DNA from: Clostridiales bacterium
GTDB lineage: Bacteria; Bacillota; Clostridia; Christensenellales; UBA3700
Assembly (NCBI GenBank): GCA_014799575.1
Contig: JAAVHS010000010.1
Location: 8,223-68,550 of the forward strand
Direction of reading: 5' to 3'
DNA length: 60,328 nt
In this document: in pieces, positions 1 through 8,060 of the stretch
How positions within the stretch are numbered: position 1 is the first letter of the stretch
Layout: each line of letters begins with the position of its first letter
Notes under the pieces: generated by a model
Databases searched by the model: none
Told to the model about the DNA's origin: nothing
What the model saw: the letters and a program-made list of their open reading frames with translations, nothing else
Made by a program: the position numbers and the translations under genes

Positions 1-140
1 CCTTCTTCCGCGAGTTTGGCGATAAGTTCGTAGGTTGACATTGGATGAGTTTCGTCGCTCTCTTTGAGCAGTATTTCATACAACCTCAAAAGTTTGAGTT
101 TTTGCTTTATCTTTTCTACGTCTCTGTTTGTATTAGCCAT
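1..140 (-). CDS. WYL/DeoR-type transcriptional regulator, N-terminal fragment
   Basis: Only the first 46 codons lie in the window (ATG at 140, reading left off the edge). The peptide begins MANTNRDVEKIKQKLKLLRL and continues YEILLKESDETHPMSTYELI. This pattern, a basic helix followed by DE-HP-S and the first helix of a winged HTH, is what I know from the N-terminus of WYL-domain regulators of Clostridia. The effector domain is outside the window. No clear ribosome binding site was seen before the ATG. Other winged-helix families are possible. Confidence 0.6.
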   Translation of the reverse strand, partial: MANTNRDVEKIKQKLKLLRLYEILLKESDETHPMSTYELIAKLAEE

Positions 141-325
141 ACAAATATTATAACAAATAAAATTATAAAGCGCAATTATTGAGTAAGTTTTTGGCGAAAA
201 TCCGCTATTGTCCATAATAATGATAAATTCGTCAAAAGAGGTTGTGTGAGCCGTCAATAGCGCTTGAATTTCGACAGAATTCGACACATATACATAATAA
301 TGAATTAAGATGGGAAAAAGCGGAG

Positions 326-369
326 TTATCCACATGAACAAGTGTTTTTGTGGATAACTCTGTGGATAA
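326..369. other. Cluster of three perfect DnaA boxes
   Basis: TTATCCACA occurs at 326-334 on the plus strand and at 349-357 and 361-369 on the minus strand; the last two start 12 bp apart. The outer box and the middle one form an 11-bp inverted repeat (GAGTTATCCAC / GTGGATAACTC). An AT-rich stretch follows (445-560). The 434-bp gap between the regulator and the next gene holds no convincing coding sequence. DnaA boxes mark oriC or DnaA-regulated and titration sites; dnaA and dnaN are not in the window, so the role is open. Confidence 0.7.
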
Positions 370-518
370 CTGCCACTTTACGGGAGTATTTTCGTAAAAA
401 CCGCGCTTTGAGGCTATTTTTCGACATTTTTCGCAGTGGATGAAAAAATTCACAAATCATCAATAAATTTTACGGAAAGAAGAATGTTTTTAATGTTTTA
501 TCCATATACAAAAAAATA

Positions 519-547
519 TTGTATTTTGTCGATAAATGCGTTATAAT
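519..547 (+). promoter_or_regulatory. Sigma-A type promoter of the 575 gene
   Basis: TTGTAT at 519-524, 17-bp spacer, perfect TATAAT at 542-547. Predicted start of transcription near 554, giving a leader of about 21 nt that contains CGGGGGA before the ATG at 575. The promoter sits in the AT-rich side of the DnaA-box region. Confidence 0.7.
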
Positions 548-574
548 TATTTTAGACTTAATTCGGGGGAAATT

Positions 575-1129
575 ATGAAGGCAGAAGACAAGACAAAAAT
601 CAAGCAAGCGGTAATGATTACCGTGGCGGCGATTTTCATTATTTTAGGAATACTTTCAATAGTTCAGGCGACCGGTTCGAATGCGGGACTTGGTTATATC
701 AGCAAGATTGGCAACGTCATTTTGAGATACGCGGTCGTAATAATCACCAACGCAATAGGCATTATGCTTATGTCGACGGCTGCAGGTACGTTTAAGGGTA
801 AAGTAAAGAATATCTTTTCAATCACCGTATGCGTATACAGTTCTATCATGACCGTGCCGCTTTTATTGGCGTTTATACTTATGTTTCCCGTTGCGACAGG
901 CGCTACTTTGCCCGCTTTTCTCAACGATATGGTAGGCGAAATCGTCGTTGCGTTCGCGAAGATTTTCAAGGGCGGTTGGCAATACCTTATTTACTTTTTG
1001 GGTACGATAATGAGCATAGTATTCCTTGCAGTTCCAATTATCACGACTTATTGCACGGTTAAGGAACTTACGCTCAAAGAGTTTTTGCAAAAGTTGAGCA
1101 AAAAGAATAAAGCGGAAAATAAAGAATAA
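575..1129 (+). CDS. Hypothetical four-helix membrane protein, 184 aa
   Basis: I do not recognise the family. The protein has a short charged N-terminus (MKAEDKTKIKQ), about four membrane segments (roughly residues 12-32, 43-66, 78-102, 130-155) and a lysine-rich C-terminal tail (KKNKAENKE). An upstream in-frame ATG at 536 lies inside the promoter, so I chose 575, which is preceded by CGGGGGA at a good distance. The next gene, also a membrane protein with a Lys/Glu-rich tail, has its own ribosome binding site and probably its own promoter. Confidence 0.7.
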   Translation: MKAEDKTKIKQAVMITVAAIFIILGILSIVQATGSNAGLGYISKIGNVILRYAVVIITNAIGIMLMSTAAGTFKGKVKNIFSITVCVYSSIMTVPLLLAFILMFPVATGATLPAFLNDMVGEIVVAFAKIFKGGWQYLIYFLGTIMSIVFLAVPIITTYCTVKELTLKEFLQKLSKKNKAENKE

Positions 1130-1244
1130 ATAAATCAATAAAATTTCTAAAAGGCTTGATTTTCCCACGTTATATATAATATAATAAAATCACGAGACTA
1201 TCAGAATTACTCAATTAGTTAGAGTTTTTCCGAAAGGGGGATAT

Positions 1245-3623
1245 ATGAAAAAGTCCAAAAAAGACCAAAATTTAGAGACTTCGCAACAAGAACAGGCCGC
1301 AGAGCAGAATGAAGTTAAGGACGTTGCCCAAGAAGGCGCGCCCATGAGCGACGTTGCTCAAAGCGAAGAGCCGAAGGACGCTCAGTCCGCGTCTGAGCAA
1401 GCGGTGACTACCGACGAAGTCAATACGGAAGAGGCGAAGCCTGCGGAGGAGATTAAGTCGGAAGAGGTAAAACCCGTCGAAGAGGTTAAACCTATCGAGG
1501 AAGCAAAACCGATTGAAGAACCGAAGGCAGGGGAAGAGAAGGCGGACAAGAAAAAGGCTAAGAAAGAGAAGAAGCCAAAGGAAAAGAAGTCCAAAGACGC
1601 GTCCGTTGTTGTCGAAAAGAAGTCCGAGAAAGTACACGGCTATATTTTGTCGTTGCTCAAATACTTCAATATCATTACAATATTACCGGTTACTTGTATT
1701 TTCTACGTAATATTCTTCGCGTCCGATATAGTTGACGGAACTGCTTTCGTTGAAAACAACAAATTGATGGTAATCGTAATGACGAGCATTTTGGCTGCGC
1801 TACTCGTAATATGGATGGCAGACAACAGACACAAGAGAAGAGTATGTTCGCTAGACGCGTTCTTGCTTATAAGTTTACTTTTGTGTATGGGTATGATTTT
1901 GCAATGCATAATTTTGGGTCACTTCAAGACCTTCGACGTTACGGCAATATTGACGGTTGCTATGACGGCGTTCGTACTCGTGTTCATGACGATAAGACTT
2001 TGTATGTACCGCACTGCGGAGCAGAAGAAGAACGACGATGCAAGATACGTCGCAAAGTCGCAGTTGGGATTGTACTTCAAAGTAATTTTCTCTAAGTACG
2101 CTTTGTTTATCTCGACGATGTGCGCTATGGGTATTTTGTTGATACTCATCGTCACCAAGTCGGAAATGCTTGAAAAATTCTCGTTTGCGGCAAGCAAGAC
2201 GGAAATGTTCGTTACCATGGCGTTCGCGGCTGTTGCGCTCGTACTTATGGTAGTAGGTTTGTTTATCAGAATAGTAAGAGGCAGAGTAAACATCGTTGAC
2301 TGTATGCCATACTTGTTTATACTTTTCGCAATCGGTACGTTGCTCAGTTATTTCACCGTTACGAACGACCAAGGCGAAAGAATTTACATGATGCTCTATC
2401 TTGCAATAGGTAGCGGCGTCGTAGGTATAATTTGGCTTTGTCTTTGCCAGTATACTTGCGATAGAAGATTGTACGACAAGAAATACTTGCCTGCTATTGA
2501 GTGTAGCGAGCCTGTGCTTACGATAGAAGCGCCGGAACCCGAGGCCGTTGAACAAAATATAGTAGTAGACGCAATTCCTGTTCCGGTAGAAGAGCCTGTC
2601 GCAGAACCTGAGCCCGAACCCGTTGTCGAGGAGCCTGTCGCAGAGCCTGAACCCGAACCCGTTGTCGAGGAGCCTGTCGCAGAGCCTGAACCTGAACCTG
2701 TGGTAGAAGAGCCTACCCCCGAACCTGAACCCGAGCCTGTCGTAGAAGAAGAACCTGTCGTTGAAGAGGAAGATGTTGAAGAGGCCGACGACGATGAGGA
2801 AGAAGAGGAAGAAGTTTCGTTCAAGAGTATCAGACCTAGATATGATTACACGACGAAAATGAGACTTGCAAGCGACGACTTCAAAGCCTTCTATTCGGAA
2901 ATCAAAAACGAATTCTACTCCTATGGCTTTAAGAGCAGAATCAGCAAGGCGAAAGAAAACTTTACAAAGGGAAGAGAAATAGTCGCAAGATTTGCTATAA
3001 ACGGCAAGAGCATGAAACTCTACTTGGCGCTTGACCCGACCACTCTCGACCAAAAGTATTTCCACCATAAGGATATGAGTGAGAAAAAGGCTGTCGCAGA
3101 TATTCCGACCTTGTTGCCAGTACGCTCCAAGCAAGCGGTATCAAGAGCGAAGGAACTTATCGCAATGCTCGCAGAAAAGAGCGAGATGCCTAAGAAAGCA
3201 AGATATAAAGAAAAAGACTTCACAGAGGACTTCTCGGCAGAGGGTATGACCTTGACCCAAAGAAAGGGATACGGATATCTCGTGCGCGATGAAATTACGC
3301 TCGCTGACGTTGAACTCTTGACCGACGAATTTGCAGAAGTTCTCGCAGACGTATCGACGCAAGAGAGCAGCGCAACCAGATTTATCAAGACCACCGTTTC
3401 GCTTGCGGAACTTGCAGAGCATTTTGACAACGACGACATCGTTACGATTGACTCCGTAAGAGAAAGCGAAATCGGCGCGCCGAACGCGAACTACCTCATC
3501 GTCGAAGAAAGTGAGAAACTTAACAAGAAGTTGAAAGTCTACGTCGACGAAATCACCCCGAACGCTCTCAAGATGATTGCGCTCGCTGGCGGCGAGGTTT
3601 ACAAGATTTGGCGTAAGAGATAA
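1245..3623 (+). CDS. Large membrane protein with Pro-Glu repeats and an L15-like C-terminal domain, 792 aa
   Basis: Order of parts: an acidic/lysine-rich N-terminal segment of about 125 residues with EEVKP-type repeats; about eight membrane helices (residues ~130-410); a proline-glutamate linker (~445-520) with three to four copies of EEPVAEPEPEPVV; an alpha/beta region (~525-650) containing FAINGKSMKLYLALDP; and a last ~90 residues resembling the C-terminal half of ribosomal protein uL15 (LNKKLKVYV and ALKMIALAGGEV match the LxKKLTVKA...AKEAIEAAGGK pattern). The ATG at 1245 follows GAAAGGGGGAT. Function is unknown; the cytoplasmic tail could bind RNA or protein. The L15 likeness is from eye only. 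A strong terminator follows. Confidence 0.75.
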   Translation: MKKSKKDQNLETSQQEQAAEQNEVKDVAQEGAPMSDVAQSEEPKDAQSASEQAVTTDEVNTEEAKPAEEIKSEEVKPVEEVKPIEEAKPIEEPKAGEEKADKKKAKKEKKPKEKKSKDASVVVEKKSEKVHGYILSLLKYFNIITILPVTCIFYVIFFASDIVDGTAFVENNKLMVIVMTSILAALLVIWMADNRHKRRVCSLDAFLLISLLLCMGMILQCIILGHFKTFDVTAILTVAMTAFVLVFMTIRLCMYRTAEQKKNDDARYVAKSQLGLYFKVIFSKYALFISTMCAMGILLILIVTKSEMLEKFSFAASKTEMFVTMAFAAVALVLMVVGLFIRIVRGRVNIVDCMPYLFILFAIGTLLSYFTVTNDQGERIYMMLYLAIGSGVVGIIWLCLCQYTCDRRLYDKKYLPAIECSEPVLTIEAPEPEAVEQNIVVDAIPVPVEEPVAEPEPEPVVEEPVAEPEPEPVVEEPVAEPEPEPVVEEPTPEPEPEPVVEEEPVVEEEDVEEADDDEEEEEEVSFKSIRPRYDYTTKMRLASDDFKAFYSEIKNEFYSYGFKSRISKAKENFTKGREIVARFAINGKSMKLYLALDPTTLDQKYFHHKDMSEKKAVADIPTLLPVRSKQAVSRAKELIAMLAEKSEMPKKARYKEKDFTEDFSAEGMTLTQRKGYGYLVRDEITLADVELLTDEFAEVLADVSTQESSATRFIKTTVSLAELAEHFDNDDIVTIDSVRESEIGAPNANYLIVEESEKLNKKLKVYVDEITPNALKMIALAGGEVYKIWRKR

Positions 3624-3649
3624 AGCAAACAATTAGCAATAAGTAAAAA

Positions 3650-3675
3650 AGCAAGCGATTCGCTTGCTTTTTTCA
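3650..3675 (+). terminator. Intrinsic terminator
   Basis: GCAAGCGA / TCGCTTGC stem directly followed by a run of T's, about 27 nt after the stop of the 792-aa membrane protein. Confidence 0.85.
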
Positions 3676-3752
3676 TTTATTTAGCGTGAAAATCGAACTT
3701 ATAATATTATTTCCAACCATTGTAAAAAATTCCTAAAATTAAAGTTTAGGTA

Positions 3753-3782
3753 TTGACTAATGGACAGGCTTTGGAGTATAAT
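3753..3782 (+). promoter_or_regulatory. Promoter giving a very short leader
   Basis: TTGACT at 3753-3758, 18-bp spacer, TATAAT at 3777-3782. The expected +1 is about 3789, only ~8 nt before the ATG at 3797, leaving no room for a normal ribosome binding site. It belongs with the leaderless promoters found elsewhere in the window. Confidence 0.7.
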
Positions 3783-3796
3783 GTATAAGGTATAAT

Positions 3797-4468
3797 ATGA
3801 GAAATTATGATATTGTTGCCACCCTACCTTCGAATGGAAAGGAAGTTTTTAAGGTAAGAAGTCAAGGAACCGACTATATCTTGAAAGTCTATTCAGACGA
3901 GCAGTCCGCCGATAAGGAAGTCGGTTTCGTCACGAAAGTTGCGATGACAGGATATGCTCCCAAGGTTGTGGAAAGGGAAGGCAATAGAGCGCTCTTTGAA
4001 TATATTGAGGGAGATAATTTCAACGACGTGTTTCGTCTTGCGACTATGACAGACGATACTCAGACGATGGAAATGCTTGCGAGCAGACTTTCGATTTTCT
4101 TACAAATGATGTATTCATTCAGCGACTGCGTGATGAAGAAGATTGATTTCAACAACTTTCTTGTCAAAGACGGAAGGGTCATAGGCGTGGACTTTTCGGG
4201 CGTAGACGACGGTATGCCGTACGAGGATCTCGCAAGCGCGATTGTTTTCGCATTGTGCAACAGTGTAGGCGAGTATTATTCGTGTTTCCCATTCGTGCAA
4301 AAGCTGTTGGAGTGTTTCAAGTTGAGTATGATGGACGTTATCAACGAAGTTAAACTCAAATTGGAAAATGCAAGCAAGAAAATGAAAGAGAGCATTGACG
4401 TGGAAATTTTGATTGACTCGCTTGCTAATTTTGATGAAAAAGGTGTAGATTGGCGAAAACTAATCTAA
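3797..4468 (+). CDS. Small protein-kinase-fold (APH/RIO-like) protein, 223 aa
   Basis: The sequence has reduced kinase signatures: DYILKVY near residue 27 (the ATP-anchoring lysine), IDFNNFLV near 115 (equivalent to the catalytic-loop HxDxxxxN) and GVDFSGV near 127 (DFG-like metal-binding motif). Length is short for aminoglycoside or choline kinases (usually 260-300). The substrate is unknown. The next gene, an XRE regulator, starts 31 nt downstream with its own AGGAGG and is probably cotranscribed. The catalytic histidine of HxD is replaced by Lys/Ile, so activity is uncertain. Confidence 0.6.
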   Translation: MRNYDIVATLPSNGKEVFKVRSQGTDYILKVYSDEQSADKEVGFVTKVAMTGYAPKVVEREGNRALFEYIEGDNFNDVFRLATMTDDTQTMEMLASRLSIFLQMMYSFSDCVMKKIDFNNFLVKDGRVIGVDFSGVDDGMPYEDLASAIVFALCNSVGEYYSCFPFVQKLLECFKLSMMDVINEVKLKLENASKKMKESIDVEILIDSLANFDEKGVDWRKLI

Positions 4469-4499
4469 AATTATAATAAATTCAGGAGGTATGTGTGAA

Positions 4500-4706
4500 A
4501 TGAAATTCGCAGAAAGATTAAAAGAACAGCGTTTGCTTAACGGCTACAATCAAGAATACTTGGCAAAGTATATGCAGGTTTCCCAAGTGTCTATCAGCAA
4601 CTGGGAGAGAGGTGTAAAAGAGCCCAGTTATCAGGCTTTGATTGATTTGAGCAATCTTTTCGGAAAGACGACCGACTATATGTTGGGTCTAAAAGACAAC
4701 GACTAA
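4500..4706 (+). CDS. XRE/Cro-C1 family regulator, 68 aa
   Basis: A single helix-turn-helix: NQEYLAKYMQVSQVSISNWE followed by RGVKEPSYQALIDLSNLFGKTTDYMLGL, the full Cro/C1 pattern. There are ATGs at 4491 and 4500 in the same frame; I prefer 4500 because AGGAGG at 4484-4489 ends only 1 nt before 4491. It follows the kinase-like gene closely and both end at the bidirectional hairpin at 4738-4762. Likely a DNA-binding repressor; target not visible. Confidence 0.85.
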   Translation: MKFAERLKEQRLLNGYNQEYLAKYMQVSQVSISNWERGVKEPSYQALIDLSNLFGKTTDYMLGLKDND

Positions 4707-4737
4707 TTCCGAATAATCAAGTAGGTAAACAAAAGAA

Positions 4738-4762
4738 AAAGAGGTGTAGATACCTCTTTTTT
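4738..4762. terminator. Bidirectional terminator
   Basis: AAAGAGGT / ACCTCTTT stem with a six-base loop and T-runs on both strands, placed between the convergent XRE gene and trmN6. Confidence 0.85.
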
Positions 4763-4776
4763 CATTATCAAATCAA

Positions 4777-5499
4777 TTACAATTTCTTATTGTACAAGGC
4801 TTGCGCTTCTTTCGTCATATTGCCGTCTTCGTCATAGACGACCAATTTGTCTACTTCAAGTCCATGCTTGCCCATCTTTTTGCATCTTAGCACGAAAGTG
4901 TCGGCTTTCTTGCTTATCTTGGGATAGATAAGCGTAAGATTTTTGGGGATAAGAGAGACGTTCGAACATTCGCTGATTACTTCCGCCATACGCGCCGTCT
5001 TGTGAATCAGATAGAATTCTCCGCCGTATTTGAGTATCTTGCTTGCGCTTGACACGAGATTTGCAAGCGAGCAAGTGCTTTCGTGACGGGATAAGGCAAT
5101 TTGCTTGCTCTCTCGCTTTTCGCCGCTTGCCTGAGCAAAATAAGGGGGATTGCACACGACGACTTCGACGCTCTCTTTTCCGAGTACGTCGGGCGCGTTG
5201 AGAATATCGTCGTTTATTATCGTGATTTTGTCTTCAAGATTGTTGAACTTGACGTTGTCTATTGCCAGCTCCGCGACTTCCTTTTGAAATTCGATTCCTA
5301 TGATTTTCGAGCAAGGAAGTTTTGCGCTTAGAAGTAAAGATATTGCGCCGTTGCCGCAACCGAAGTCGACTATTGTATCGCCCGATGAAGAGCGTGTCAT
5401 ATTGGCGAGCAATACCGCGTCCGAAGTAAAGCAGTAGCCGTCTGCGAATTGTTTTAATTTCAAATTGTTGCATTTCAAGTCGTCAATTCTGATTTCCAT
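4777..5499 (-). CDS. trmN6: tRNA1(Val) A37 N6-methyltransferase family protein (YabB/TrmN6), 240 aa
   Basis: A class I SAM-dependent methyltransferase: VDFGCGNGAISLLL (SAM loop, ~residue 44) and VVCNPPYF (N-P-P-Y catalytic motif, ~residue 115), with the YabB-type start IRIDDLKCNNLKLKQFADGYCFTSDAVLLANM. Members methylate N6 of adenosine at or near position 37 of tRNA. The ATG has no ribosome binding site; instead TACAAT ends six bases before it, with TTGCTT 17 bp further up, so the mRNA should begin at the start codon. The exact tRNA target cannot be read from sequence. Confidence 0.88.
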   Translation of the reverse strand: MEIRIDDLKCNNLKLKQFADGYCFTSDAVLLANMTRSSSGDTIVDFGCGNGAISLLLSAKLPCSKIIGIEFQKEVAELAIDNVKFNNLEDKITIINDDILNAPDVLGKESVEVVVCNPPYFAQASGEKRESKQIALSRHESTCSLANLVSSASKILKYGGEFYLIHKTARMAEVISECSNVSLIPKNLTLIYPKISKKADTFVLRCKKMGKHGLEVDKLVVYDEDGNMTKEAQALYNKKL

Positions 5500-5505
5500 A
5501 GACTT

Positions 5506-5534
5506 ATTGTACTATGAAGAGGGCGAAAAAGCAA
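5506..5534 (-). promoter_or_regulatory. Leaderless promoter of trmN6
   Basis: Minus strand: TTGCTT (5534-5529), 17-bp spacer, TACAAT (5511-5506). Predicted +1 is 5499, the A of the start codon. Confidence 0.7.
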
Positions 5535-5553
5535 GTGATTGTTTATTTGGCGG

Positions 5554-5582
5554 TTGTAATGCGTCGGAGAATATGATATAAT
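5554..5582 (+). promoter_or_regulatory. Promoter of the cupin gene
   Basis: TTGTAA at 5554-5559, 17-bp spacer, TATAAT at 5577-5582; +1 near 5589, leaving a 21-nt leader with AGGAAA before the ATG. Confidence 0.65.
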
Positions 5583-5609
5583 AATTGAAAAGAAGTTTAG
5601 GAAATATAT

Positions 5610-6047
5610 ATGGATAAGAAAATCGTACAGAAAGATGAATATCAAAACGAAATCTTTTTCCCCGTCGGCGAGCCTAATGACGCTTATGCAAAATACTTCA
5701 AGGGTCAAAGTTATCTTGCGCCTATATCTAAGGAGCAAGTATTGATAGCCAACGTGACATTCGAGCCGAAGTGTCGCAACAATTGGCATATACATCACGC
5801 GACAAAGGGCGGAGGACAAATTCTCGTATGCGTTGGCGGAGAGGGCTATTACCAAGAATGGGGCAAACCTGCTGTAAAAATGCGCGCGGGCGACGTCGTC
5901 AATATTCCCGTCGGAGTAAAGCATTGGCACGGCGCAGGACAGGACAAATGGTTTTCGCACCTTGCAATAGAAGTACCTGCGGAAAACGGTAAAAACGAAT
6001 GGCTTGAACCCGTATCGGATGAGGATTACGAAAACGCAATTAAATAA
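5610..6047 (+). CDS. Cupin-domain protein, 145 aa
   Basis: Single cupin barrel with both metal motifs: NNWHIHHATKGGGQILVCVGGEG (motif 1, here quoted in part: WHIHHATKGGGQ) near residues 57-75 and GDVVNIPVGVKHWHGA near 96-111. The WH-H-H and HWH pattern with the N-terminal PNDAYAKYFKGQSYL resembles the small cupins associated with carboxymuconolactone-decarboxylase-like proteins; the real substrate is unknown. Start ATG 5610 follows AGGAAA. The rubredoxin gene starts 54 nt later on the same strand and is likely cotranscribed, which suggests a redox or detoxification role (inference). Confidence 0.8.
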   Translation: MDKKIVQKDEYQNEIFFPVGEPNDAYAKYFKGQSYLAPISKEQVLIANVTFEPKCRNNWHIHHATKGGGQILVCVGGEGYYQEWGKPAVKMRAGDVVNIPVGVKHWHGAGQDKWFSHLAIEVPAENGKNEWLEPVSDEDYENAIK

Positions 6048-6101
6048 AGTTTTATAAAAGTCGGAATTGGATAAAATACAATACAGTAAGGAGGTGAGCG
6101 T

Positions 6102-6257
6102 ATGAAGTATATTTGCAACGTTTGCGGTTGGGTATATGACGAAGAAGAAGGTTGTGAAGAACTCGGCATTGCGCCCGGCACGAAGTGGGAAGACATCGAA
6201 GAAGATTTTTCCTGTCCGACGTGCGGAGTAGGCAAAGACGATTTTTCGGAAGTATAA
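6102..6257 (+). CDS. Rubredoxin, 51 aa
   Basis: Translates from ATG 6102 to 51 residues beginning MKYICNVCGWVYDEEEG and ending DFSCPTCGVGKDDFSEV. The two C-x2-C knuckles (C5/C8, C38/C41) that hold one iron, the GWVYD motif and the length are typical of rubredoxin, a one-electron carrier in the cytoplasm of anaerobes, often serving rubrerythrin or superoxide reductase. A rubrerythrin is encoded at 44914-45453. The ribosome binding site TAAGGAGGTGA is near perfect, suggesting high expression. A longer reading frame on the other strand here is spurious. Confidence 0.95.
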   Translation: MKYICNVCGWVYDEEEGCEELGIAPGTKWEDIEEDFSCPTCGVGKDDFSEV

Positions 6258-6278
6258 TTATTTATCAATAATATTTGG

Positions 6279-6319
6279 CAAATCGGGGCGCGCAATATGT
6301 TGCTCCGATTTGTTTTTTT
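6279..6319 (+). terminator. Intrinsic terminator after rubredoxin
   Basis: CAAATCGG (6279-6286) pairs with CCGATTTG (6305-6312), followed by T's. The -35 of the next gene's promoter begins only seven bases further. Confidence 0.75.
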
Positions 6320-6325
6320 GTGGGA

Positions 6326-6354
6326 TTGAAATTAGTCGAAGTTTATGCTATAAT
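6326..6354 (+). promoter_or_regulatory. Leaderless promoter of the YjjG-type gene
   Basis: TTGAAA at 6326-6331, 17-bp spacer, perfect TATAAT at 6349-6354, then six bases and the ATG at 6361, which is the predicted +1. Confidence 0.8.
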
Positions 6355-6360
6355 GTCGCT

Positions 6361-7062
6361 ATGGACAAAAGACTTACTTTGCTAATTGACGCAGATGACA
6401 CGGTGCTTGATTTCGTCAGTTCCGAGAGGGATTCGATAATTATGCTTTGCGAAGAATACGGCTTGCCCTCTGGCGAAAAGGTGGCTGAAAAATTCAAGCA
6501 AATAAATAGGCGCATGTGGGATATGTTCGAGCGCGGGGAGATTACGAGAGAGGAAATCTTCTACTCGCGTTTTGAAGAACTCTTTGAGTACTTTGCGATA
6601 AAGGGGCTAGACCCTATCGTCGTAGGCGATAAGTACAAAGAGAATATGGCGCATAGCAAGCGTATCATTCACGGCGCTAGGTCGTGCCTTTCAAGACTGT
6701 CGCAAAAGCACGATTTATACTGCGTGACCAACGGCATTACTCGCACGCAGAATATGAGAATGAAAGCGAGCGGACTAGGCAAGTATTTCACAAAACTGTA
6801 TATATCGCAGGAAATGGGACTGGCAAAGCCGGCGAAAGAGTTCTTTGAATTCGTGCTCAAAGATATAGGCGATTGCGATTTGGACAATACGTATATCATC
6901 GGCGATTCGCTTTCGTCGGATATCCAAGGCGGAATAAACAGCGGTATCAAGACAATCCTATTCAACAAAGAAGGCAAAATAATCAAAGATATTCGCCCCG
7001 ACTATCAAGTCGACGGATACAAGTCTTTGGAAAGGCTGATTGAAAAATTATCGCAAGAATAA
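6361..7062 (+). CDS. HAD-superfamily nucleotidase, YjjG-type, 233 aa
   Basis: HAD motifs in order: LLIDADDTVLDF (motif I, nucleophile Asp near residue 9), LYCVTNGITRTQ (motif II), GLAKPAKEFF (motif III Lys) and YIIGDSLSSDIQGG (motif IV). The D-A-D-D-T motif and C1-type cap match the YjjG (TIGR02254) pyrimidine nucleotidases that dephosphorylate non-canonical nucleotides. An upstream in-frame ATG at 6310 lies before the promoter, so the start is ATG 6361, which coincides with the predicted transcription start; no ribosome binding site is present. Confidence 0.85.
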   Translation: MDKRLTLLIDADDTVLDFVSSERDSIIMLCEEYGLPSGEKVAEKFKQINRRMWDMFERGEITREEIFYSRFEELFEYFAIKGLDPIVVGDKYKENMAHSKRIIHGARSCLSRLSQKHDLYCVTNGITRTQNMRMKASGLGKYFTKLYISQEMGLAKPAKEFFEFVLKDIGDCDLDNTYIIGDSLSSDIQGGINSGIKTILFNKEGKIIKDIRPDYQVDGYKSLERLIEKLSQE

Positions 7063-7080
7063 ATTAGATTTGCATAGAAA

Positions 7081-7108
7081 AACAGACGCGTTTCGCGTCT
7101 GTTTTTAT
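7081..7108. terminator. Bidirectional terminator
   Basis: AACAGACGCG-TTT-CGCGTCTGTT, perfect 10-bp stem with A/T runs on both sides, between convergent genes. Confidence 0.9.
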
Positions 7109-7120
7109 TTTGATTATTTG

Positions 7121-8059
7121 TTATTTTCTCTTGATTACTTTGAGCGTCTTTTCGACTATATCGCAAGCGCGCAATCCAAAACGTTCGGAAAGATAAGGCA
7201 TCTTGCCTACTTCGCCGAATTCGTCCATTACCGCTACGCTTTCCATAGGAACGGGGTGGTTGGCGACGACTACTTCGGCTACTGCGGAGTAAAGTCCGTT
7301 GCGGATATTGTGATTTTCAGCGACGACGATTGCGCCGGAGTTCTTTGCGCAGTCGATAATTGCCTGTTCGTCGATCGGCTTCCAAGTAAAGGTGTTGATT
7401 ACGCCGACGTCATATCCCATATCTTTGAGCGTCTTGCTTGCCTCGACCGCCTTGCTTACCATAATGCCCGACGCAATAATCGTAGCGTCCTTGCCTTTGC
7501 TTACCGTCTTTGCTTTGAAGAGGTCGAAAGTGTCTTTTTCGTCATAGACGGTCTCCGCTTTCTTTCTTTGAAGTCTGATATAAGTCGCTCCTTCGTATGC
7601 GATGATTTGAGGCATAAGAGCTTTGAGCATAGCGCTGTCGGTAGGTTCTACACAAAGCATGTGAGGGATATTTCTCATCAAGCCCATATCTTCGAGAGGC
7701 ATGTGCGTTCCGCCGTTGATTTCCGCGCAAATACCGGGGTCGGTGCCCACGATCTTCACGTTTTGTTTGCTATACGCCACGCTAATGAAAACTTGGTCGT
7801 AACATCTTCTCGTAGCGAATGTGCCGAAAGAAGAGCAGAAAGGAATCTTGCCGCAAGTCGCCAAGCCTGCCGATACGCCGACCATATTTGCTTCGGCGAT
7901 ACCCACGTTGAAGAATCTGTCGGGGAAGGCTTTCTTGAAAGGACCTGTCTTGATGCAGTTCATAAGGTCGGCTTCCACGACGACGATTTTATCGTTGCGC
8001 TTTGCCTCTTCGATAAGTGATTGGCAATATACTTCTCTCATTTCCATATTATCTGTCAT
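7121..8059 (-). CDS. Transketolase, C-terminal subunit, 312 aa
   Basis: Carries the pyrimidine-binding and C-terminal domains of transketolase: VVVEADLMNC, FNVGIAEANMVGVSAGLA (with the catalytic Glu that activates thiamine diphosphate), SSFGTFATRRCYDQ, then THMPLEDMGLMRNIP. Together with the gene just upstream it makes a two-subunit transketolase of the non-oxidative pentose phosphate pathway, or a related DXP-synthase-like enzyme. The ATG is one base after the stop of the N-terminal subunit, so the two are translationally coupled. Confidence 0.9.
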   Translation of the reverse strand: MTDNMEMREVYCQSLIEEAKRNDKIVVVEADLMNCIKTGPFKKAFPDRFFNVGIAEANMVGVSAGLATCGKIPFCSSFGTFATRRCYDQVFISVAYSKQNVKIVGTDPGICAEINGGTHMPLEDMGLMRNIPHMLCVEPTDSAMLKALMPQIIAYEGATYIRLQRKKAETVYDEKDTFDLFKAKTVSKGKDATIIASGIMVSKAVEASKTLKDMGYDVGVINTFTWKPIDEQAIIDCAKNSGAIVVAENHNIRNGLYSAVAEVVVANHPVPMESVAVMDEFGEVGKMPYLSERFGLRACDIVEKTLKVIKRK

Positions 8060-8060
8060 A

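Noticed and set aside
232..453. 73-codon minus-strand frame across the DnaA boxes
   Set aside because: No ribosome binding site or recognisable sequence; overlaps the repeat-rich regulatory region.
1875..3134. A 419-codon open frame on the minus strand
   Set aside because: It is antisense to the 792-aa membrane protein, has an arginine/phenylalanine-rich nonsense composition and no ribosome binding site.
7040..8020. A 326-codon plus-strand frame over the transketolase C subunit
   Set aside because: Pure shadow of a clear gene on the other strand; composition is unlike any protein.
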